DNA of 36,402 nt, taken from Bacillota bacterium (GTDB lineage Bacteria; Bacillota; Sulfobacillia; DUSP01; JBFMCS01). Positions within the stretch are counted from its first letter, which is position 1; each line of letters opens with the position of its first letter. Shown here one piece after another: positions 31,842-36,402 of the stretch. The DNA is taken from NCBI GenBank assembly GCA_040754315.1, contig JBFMCS010000039.1, positions 1-36,402 on the forward strand, written 5' to 3'. The translations under genes and the position numbers were made by a program. A model generated the notes under the pieces. The model was not told the origin of the DNA. It saw only the letters and a program-made list of their open reading frames with translations, and ran no database searches.

Positions 31842-33626
31842 GTGAGGGACGCATCAACTGGAGGACTGGCGGCGGTTACCGGTGGGGGCCGGGAGATGCC
31901 AGCCTCCCTGGAAGTCCAGGCACTTCTTGATGCCATGATGGTGGGTGTCATCGCCATTGACAGCCAGGCCCTCATAACCCACATCAACAAGACCGCCGAG
32001 ACACTGCTAGGCCTAGACCGGGACGCCTGCCTGGGAAGGCCCATCAGGCAAATGGTGCCCAGTACTGAACTCCCGGGTGTGCTTGAAACCGGGAAATCCA
32101 GCTCCGGCAAGGTGACCATTGGCGGCACAACCATCATGTCCGTTCGCCACCCGGTACTGGAAGGAGGCTCCATTACCGGGGCTGTCGCGGTATTCCAGGA
32201 CACCACCCAGCTTGAGGCCCTCTCCCAGGAGCTGGACACCGTCAAGCAACTGTACCGTGAGCTGGAGGCCATCTTCGACGCCTCCTACGATGAACTCTTC
32301 GTGGTTGACGCGGAGGGCGTTACGCTGAGGGTGAATTCCGCCTGTGAGAGGCTGGAGGGGGTAAAGCCCCAAGACCTCATTGGCAGGAACGTGAAGGAAC
32401 TTGTGTCGGAGGGGTTCTTCTACCCCTCCATCGCTGAGGAGGTGGTCCGGACGAGGCAGCGCATTACCACGGTCCAGGACACCCGGATGGGCAAGAAGGT
32501 CATAACCACCAGCAACCCGGTTTTCAACGAGAAGGGTGAGGTTGTCAGGGTGGTCAGCAACTGCCGGGACATAACGGAGATGAACTACCTCAGGCAGCAA
32601 CTGGAGCACAGTGAGAGACTCACCAGGCACTTCTCCAAGGAGCTGGCCAAGGTTACCGCCAAGCTGATTGGCCTGGATGACTTGGTGGCCTACAGTGTCC
32701 CCATGAAACGGTGCCTTGAGCTGGCGGAACGGGTGGCTGACGTTGACTCCACGGTCCTGCTCCTGGGGGAGTCCGGCGTGGGCAAGGACGTCCTGGCTAG
32801 GGTCATTCACCGGCTGAGCCACCGGAGTGAGGGGCCCTTCGTCAAGGTGAACTGCGGGGCCATCCCGGAGCAGCTCCTGGAGTCCGAGCTGTTCGGGTAC
32901 GAGCCTGGCGCCTTCACCGGCGCCAGCAGGGATGGCAAGGCGGGCTTGTTCGAGGTGGCGGACGGCGGCACCCTCTTCTTGGACGAGGTTGCCGAGATCC
33001 CCATGCCCTTGCAGGTGAAGCTCCTCAACGCCATCCAGGAGCGCCAGGTGAGACGCATAGGCAGCCGCAAGGTCACGCACCTGGATGTGCGACTCATAGC
33101 CGCCACCAACCAGGACCTGGCCAGGAGGGTTGAAGAGGGCCTTTTCCGGCAAGACCTGTTCTATCGCCTCAACGTGGTGCCCATCGACATACCGCCCCTC
33201 CGGGAACGCCCGGCGGACATTCCTCCCCTCATATTCCACTTCCTGGACAAGATAAAGCGGAACTACGGGATCCCCAAGACCCTCAGCTCCAGGGCCATGG
33301 ATGTCCTCCTTGCCTACAGGTGGCCTGGGAACGTCCGGGAGGTAGAAAACCTCCTGGAAAGACTCGTGGTCACGACGGACGGCGACGTGATGGACCTGGA
33401 AGACATCCCCTCTCACATCCGGGGTGACAGTGCCTCCCAAGGGGCTGTGACCGTGGGGGACGTGGTCCCCCTGGAGGACGCAGTGAGGGAAACCGAGCGT
33501 CAACTGCTTCTTTTAGCCCTGAAAATGCACGGCACCTCCACAGCCGCAGCCCGGGCGCTTGGGATCCACCATTCTACTGTGATACGCAAGGCCAGGAAGA
33601 TGGGGCTGTGGCCGCTGAGGGGGTAA
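31842..33626 (+). CDS. PAS-domain sigma-54-dependent transcriptional activator
   Basis: 594 residues from GTG 31842 (a purine-rich site precedes it; ATG 31896 is an alternative). Order: PAS domain (about 20-120), second PAS (about 135-245, probably the ligand sensor), AAA+ domain (about 285-520) and a C-terminal Fis-type HTH (TAAARALGIHHSTVIRKARKMGL). Walker A is GESGVGKD (309-316). The sigma-54 contact loop GAFTGA is intact (356-361), so it is a true sigma-54 activator. There is no receiver domain, so it senses a small molecule rather than a kinase. It ends the liv-ThDP-mttB unit, whose start has -24/-12 promoters and a palindrome; self-contained regulation is likely. Confidence 0.93.
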   Translation: MRDASTGGLAAVTGGGREMPASLEVQALLDAMMVGVIAIDSQALITHINKTAETLLGLDRDACLGRPIRQMVPSTELPGVLETGKSSSGKVTIGGTTIMSVRHPVLEGGSITGAVAVFQDTTQLEALSQELDTVKQLYRELEAIFDASYDELFVVDAEGVTLRVNSACERLEGVKPQDLIGRNVKELVSEGFFYPSIAEEVVRTRQRITTVQDTRMGKKVITTSNPVFNEKGEVVRVVSNCRDITEMNYLRQQLEHSERLTRHFSKELAKVTAKLIGLDDLVAYSVPMKRCLELAERVADVDSTVLLLGESGVGKDVLARVIHRLSHRSEGPFVKVNCGAIPEQLLESELFGYEPGAFTGASRDGKAGLFEVADGGTLFLDEVAEIPMPLQVKLLNAIQERQVRRIGSRKVTHLDVRLIAATNQDLARRVEEGLFRQDLFYRLNVVPIDIPPLRERPADIPPLIFHFLDKIKRNYGIPKTLSSRAMDVLLAYRWPGNVREVENLLERLVVTTDGDVMDLEDIPSHIRGDSASQGAVTVGDVVPLEDAVRETERQLLLLALKMHGTSTAAARALGIHHSTVIRKARKMGLWPLRG

Positions 33627-33819
33627 CTCGCCGCCCGTACTAGAGGCCCTTCCTGCCTTTCCATATCTTCCCTGGCAGTTCCTGCCCCCCGAAGAGGACT
33701 CCAAGGGTTTGAGGTTTTTCACCAGATCAGGAAGGATTATCTTGTTAAAGCGTGGAATTGGCTTTTCTAACGGAAAAACCTGTCGATGCCATAGGATTCT
33801 TCTCCCATAGGGGGCGAAC

Positions 33820-33912
33820 CTGTCGAAGACAGTGAAAGCGGAACCCGGCAGGAAACATGCAGCACTCGGGCAGCTGAGTGGCTGGAGGGGGGCTCAGTGC
33901 TTGCCTGCGGGG
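33820..33912 (+). ncRNA. Candidate structured RNA leader upstream of the actin-like gene
   Basis: A hairpin CTGTC-GAA-GACAG (33820-33832) is followed by a nested long-range fold. The outer stem is CCCGGCAGG (33844-33852) with CCTGCGGGG (33904-33912), 8 of 9 pairs. The inner stem is AGCACT (33861-33866) with AGTGCT (33896-33901). An alternative stem, CTGAG/CTCAG, competes with the inner one. A terminator-like hairpin and T-run come just after, then the start codon of the ParM-like gene. This is the layout of a riboswitch or other cis-regulator, but the consensus of no class I know fits. Nothing else is recognised in 33627-33819. Confidence 0.45.
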
Positions 33913-33918
33913 TAGGGT

Positions 33919-33948
33919 AAAGCGCCCCAAAAGGTGGGTTTTTTCTTT
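33919..33948 (+). terminator. Bulged terminator-like hairpin in the leader of the actin-like gene
   Basis: CCCC-AAAA-GG-T-GGG, with two single-base bulges and A/T pairs below, followed by TTTTTTCTTT. It lies 40-70 bases before the start codon and directly after the structured region, as expected for a transcription attenuator. It could equally be the distal terminator of the sigma-54 activator gene. Confidence 0.5.
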
Positions 33949-33985
33949 AATGGGCACTCATATCACGGAAAAGGAGCGGACGCTA

Positions 33986-34990
33986 ATGACCAAACAACTG
34001 GGTGTTGATCTGGGCTACGGTTTTGTGAAAGTTAGCGACGGCCAGGTTGAGCACTTGTTTCCCAGTGTGGTAGGGGTCGGAGGCGACCTTCGCTTCAGGG
34101 CGGATCTCAGCCAGGAGGACAACGCCCTGAGGAACATGGTTGTTGGGTATGGCGGGCACAAGTACTTCGTAGGTGACTTGGCAATGCGCCAGAGCGGCTT
34201 TGCCTCCCGGTCCTTGAGTCCGAACCGGGTTGAGGATTTCAACACCAAGACTCTGTTCCTGGCAAGCCTTGCCCTGTACGCTACCTGGGAGGAAGAGGTC
34301 TTCGATGTGGTGTCAGGGCTCCCAACCAGCTACTTCGCTACCTACCGGAAGGAGCTGGCCGCCTCCATGAAGGGGGAACACAAGATAACCTTCGGGGGCA
34401 ACAGCAGTGAAGTCCAGCGGACAATGAGGGTAGAGAGGCTAAGGCTCATACCGCAGCCCTTCGGAACCCTGTACGACCGGGTCCTGGACAAGGCGGGGGA
34501 TGTCAGGGATGAGGAGCTTGCCAAGGCCCGCGTGGGCATCATAGACGTGGGTTTCAAAACCTCTGACCTGGTTGTCGCGGACCACCTAGAGTTCATAGAC
34601 CCCTTGAGCCTCTCCACTCCCACGGCGTTGTCTACAGCCTACAACACCGTGGCTAACCAGCTGATGCTGGAATTCAACATCGACAGGCCCAACTACCAGC
34701 TGGATGCCGCCCTCCGGGAAGGGGAAATCCGTATCGCCGGGAAGCCCAGGAACATCCAGGACCTCAAGCGGAAGGCCTTCGAGAACCTGGCCTCGAAGAT
34801 CGTCACTGAGGTCCGCTCGGTCTGGGACTACCGGGACCTGGACACAATACTGATCACAGGTGGCGGCGGGAGGGCCTTGGCGGAGTGGCTTATACCGGCG
34901 TTTAGCAATGCCCTGCTGGTGGAGGACCCGCAATTCGCTAACGTCCGGGGCTTCAGGAAACTGGCCAAGCGCATATTCCTGGAGACCTAG
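33986..34990 (+). CDS. ParM/Alp-like actin-family protein
   Basis: 334 residues of the bacterial actin superfamily (ParM/StbA/Ta0583 type). ATG 33986 is preferred, with AAGGAG upstream; an in-frame ATG at 33950 has no ribosome site. Nucleotide-binding motifs: phosphate-1 GVDLGYGFVKV (6-16), phosphate-2 beginning G184 (GIIDVGFKTSDLVV) and adenosine LITGGGGRAL (289 on). Such proteins form filaments that segregate plasmids, but chromosomal copies without a recognisable ParR occur in many Bacillota. No small DNA-binding partner follows here, so plasmid segregation is unlikely to be its present role. The gene appears to be monocistronic with a structured leader. Confidence 0.87.
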   Translation: MTKQLGVDLGYGFVKVSDGQVEHLFPSVVGVGGDLRFRADLSQEDNALRNMVVGYGGHKYFVGDLAMRQSGFASRSLSPNRVEDFNTKTLFLASLALYATWEEEVFDVVSGLPTSYFATYRKELAASMKGEHKITFGGNSSEVQRTMRVERLRLIPQPFGTLYDRVLDKAGDVRDEELAKARVGIIDVGFKTSDLVVADHLEFIDPLSLSTPTALSTAYNTVANQLMLEFNIDRPNYQLDAALREGEIRIAGKPRNIQDLKRKAFENLASKIVTEVRSVWDYRDLDTILITGGGGRALAEWLIPAFSNALLVEDPQFANVRGFRKLAKRIFLET

Positions 34991-35451
34991 GAGGTTTCCC
35001 CGGCTGTCCGGTGTCATGGCGAAGGAACTACAAGGGGGGGGTGCCCGGGAGGGCAACCCCCCCTGGCTCACTGCTGGCCGGGGTCGCAGGCCCGTGGGAG
35101 GCTCGCGACTGGAATCCCGGTCCCACGCGGGAATGGCACGTAAGGCCCAAAGAGGCCTGCTCTCTCCCGGGGGCTACCCGGCCTAGAGAGGTTTGTGCTG
35201 CCCGGCATCGAAGGCATTGACGCACACCCTGCCCCCGGGTCCAGGGATTGAGGGGAACACGCTGGCCCGGCGGATACCATCGCTGCGGAGGACATCCGCA
35301 GGGTTGCCGTCATGCAGCCGCATGCGCGGGCCTCCCGGCCTGGCTGCAAGCAGGATAAAGGCAAGCGCCGTCTTTGGAGCACTCGGGATCATCGAGCGCT
35401 GACAGCGCTGCGCCACGCGGCAAGAATGGGTGCGGCCCACCGCCTCCCAGC
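34991..35451. other. Gene-poor stretch after the actin-like gene
   Basis: No frame here shows recognised motifs. Apart from the strong hairpin at 35034-35063 nothing is identified. Several overlapping frames continue from neighbouring genes by chance of high GC. The stretch lies downstream of both flanking genes, which converge. Confidence 0.5.
35034..35063. terminator. Strong GC hairpin between converging genes
   Basis: Seven G then TGCCC, loop GGGA, then GGGCAA and seven C: 11 pairs with one bulge. It lies 44 bases after the actin-like gene. No T-run follows on either strand. Likely a shared 3'-end structure for the converging transcripts. Confidence 0.5.
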
Positions 35452-36162
35452 TCAGGGTGCGGGCCATCCAACAGGTACAAGCAGGACCGGCTCCTCCAGG
35501 ATGCCAAGGGAGTCCTTCAGGGCATTGTCGTCGAAGGCCCCAACCACAACGCATCCCATACCAAGAGAGGCTGCCTGGAGACACATGTTCTGGGTTGCCC
35601 CGCCAGCCTCCATGTGAACGTACCGGGTGCCCCGCTCTCCGTAGCGCCCAGTCGTGCGTGTGTAGTCTGCGGCAATGATGACGGTAACGGGGGCGTTTTC
35701 CACGGCTGCCTGGCCCAGTGCAGCCTGGGCCACGGACTTCCGGAAATCCCCGTCCAGGACCGGTTCCAGGGAGTGAGCGTCCCTGTCGTAGCGGTAGACG
35801 CCTGGTGGCAGGGTCTTTACGTCACCGGCGGCCACATACACCTCAAGCGGATGGGTTGCCCCTGCCGAAGGGGCGGGCCTCGTGGCCCCGCTCACCGCAT
35901 CCGCGGTATCGGTCCTGCCGGCTGCCGCCCACAGGACCTGCGCGAGGCATTCCAGCGACACCGGGGTACTTGCGTACTCACGCACCGACATCCTGAGTGT
36001 TATCGCCTCCTCGAGCGACCTTTCGCCTTTGAGGGATGGCTCCGGGAGGGGCACAGTGCGAGGCGAAGAAGGAACGGGCGTGTCTTCCGCGGGGGCGTTC
36101 CCGCACCCCGGGGCACATATGCACAGGCCCAAGACCAGTATCATGAGTGCAACTGTCTTCAT
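35452..36162 (-). CDS. Lipoprotein-type SagB-like nitroreductase
   Basis: 236 residues from ATG 36162; a longer TTG frame would begin inside the IS end and is unlikely. The N-terminus is a lipoprotein signal (hydrophobic LMILVLGLCIC then APGC, with an unusual Pro at -2) followed by a Pro/Ser/Thr-rich linker, so the enzyme should be anchored outside the membrane. The rest is a SagB/ThcOx-type nitroreductase: RMSVREYASTPVSLECLAQVLWAAAG, SAGATHPLEVYV, PPGVYRYDRDAHSLEPV, and GATQNMCLQAASLGMGCVVVGAFDD. The cofactor is expected to be FMN, unusual for an exported lipoprotein. AGGTG at the IS junction serves as ribosome site. No cyclodehydratase or peptide-precursor gene is near. Confidence 0.85.
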   Translation of the reverse strand: MKTVALMILVLGLCICAPGCGNAPAEDTPVPSSPRTVPLPEPSLKGERSLEEAITLRMSVREYASTPVSLECLAQVLWAAAGRTDTADAVSGATRPAPSAGATHPLEVYVAAGDVKTLPPGVYRYDRDAHSLEPVLDGDFRKSVAQAALGQAAVENAPVTVIIAADYTRTTGRYGERGTRYVHMEAGGATQNMCLQAASLGMGCVVVGAFDDNALKDSLGILEEPVLLVPVGWPAP

Positions 36163-36170
36163 GAACGTGA

Positions 36171-36300
36171 GCACCTGGTTTACCAAACCTGCCTAAACCG
36201 CAAGTTTGGAAGGCCGCCTCTCTTCGGCCAATTTTGACGCTTCATCCAGGATTGCTCCGAAAAGTCTTACATCCCGTCCACGCCCGTTTAGACTGTCCGT
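36171..36300 (-). mobile_element. IS200/IS605-type element, right end (right copy, inverted)
   Basis: Reverse complement of positions 1-130 with about five substitutions (paired positions 6, 26, 103, 110 and 128). It includes the tnpB tail and the GGTTT-GGT-AAACC hairpin (36177-36189). The element continues past the repeat boundary to the window edge. Its end lies about 9 bases before the start codon of the lipoprotein nitroreductase. Confidence 0.88.
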
Positions 36301-36402
36301 GAACCCACTCCGGCCAGTATGGATTCTTAACGCTTCCGCCTCAATGTTAGAGGCGGCATTCCAATCTCTGCCTGCGGTGTAACCGCACTCACAAACAAAT
36401 GT
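36193..36402 (-). CDS. tnpB: TnpB C-terminal part (partial, right IS copy)
   Basis: Seventy codons, open at the window edge and ending with TAG at 36195-36193. The translation shows the second half of the TnpB zinc finger (FVCECGYTAGR) directly followed by the RuvC-III motif DWNAASNI, which supplies the last catalytic Asp. That combination is diagnostic for TnpB/Fanzor/Cas12-like nucleases of IS200/IS605 elements. The tail of about 35 residues matches the left copy with one or two changes. The frame is open as far as it can be seen, so this copy may be functional. Confidence 0.93.
   Translation of the reverse strand, partial: TFVCECGYTAGRDWNAASNIEAEALRIHTGRSGFTDSLNGRGRDVRLFGAILDEASKLAEERRPSKLAV

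Noticed and set aside
32013-33503. 496-codon minus-strand frame
   Set aside because: Antisense to the sigma-54 activator, which has intact GAFTGA and Walker motifs; the long opening follows from codon bias.
33742-33770. Sigma-A promoter TTGTTA-N17-TTCTAA for the actin-like gene
   Set aside because: The spacing is right but the -10 element matches only two of six bases.
33777-33912. Cyclic-di-GMP (GEMM) riboswitch
   Set aside because: The GAACC-TGTCGAAGACA-GTGAAAGC stretch resembles its first helix, but the conserved GACGCAAAGCC segment and tetraloop receptor are missing.
1-36402. CRISPR array, tRNA or rRNA genes
   Set aside because: No regularly spaced repeats, no recognisable tRNA arms with CCA-adjacent structure and no rRNA segments were seen on either strand.

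Overview
This 36.4-kb, high-GC window looks chromosomal and most resembles an anaerobic or microaerophilic member of the Bacillota (Clostridia-like). The reasons are purine-rich GGAGG ribosome sites before almost every gene, many TTG and GTG starts, a YacP-type nuclease, NrdR with an oxygen-independent B12-dependent ribonucleotide reductase (NrdJ), PucR and PAS/sigma-54 regulators, and a chromosomal ParM-like actin. The genus cannot be told from the sequence alone.

Both ends of the window lie in the 3' end of the same IS200/IS605-type tnpB. The two copies are about 96% identical, inverted, and point inward. This is probably why the sequence stops here, and the two copies could recombine to invert the segment. 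Inside, from left to right: (1) yacP, then nrdR-nrdJ, with a promoter overlapped by two well-spaced NrdR boxes; nrdJ carries two inteins only 11 codons apart in its active-site region. (2) A small lipoprotein. (3) A plus-strand cluster: a PucR regulator, three tandem-type paralogues of the M29 aminopeptidase fold whose metal ligands have been replaced, one small M29 protein with all ligands intact, and an NCS1 permease, followed by a hairpin and a decayed fragment of a second pucR. (4) A converging minus-strand operon: NCS1 permease, hydantoin-racemase-like protein, nitroreductase, a small DUF6092-like protein, DUF917 protein and hydantoinase/oxoprolinase HyuA; ridA lies upstream with its own terminator. 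Regions 3 and 4 together look like uptake and degradation of one or more nitrogen heterocycles, substrate unknown.

(5) A tandem-OB SSB-like protein converges on a prepilin peptidase (their stop codons share CTAG). Next to the peptidase is a Flp-type pilin gene broken by one base, then an RDD membrane protein. (6) A branched-chain-type ABC transporter (livG, livF, livK, livH, livM), a ThDP-dependent decarboxylase-like enzyme, a non-pyrrolysine MttB methyltransferase and a PAS/sigma-54 activator form one long transcription unit. Two tandem -24/-12 promoter matches and a perfect 9+9 bp inverted repeat lie upstream, so the last gene probably activates the whole unit. (7) A structured leader precedes a ParM-like actin gene. 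(8) A gene-poor stretch leads to a lipoprotein-type SagB-like nitroreductase whose start abuts the right IS copy.

The best candidate for an undescribed system is the NicX-like/M29 paralogue cluster with its converging DUF917-HyuA operon. All functional statements come from reading motifs by eye; no database search was run.
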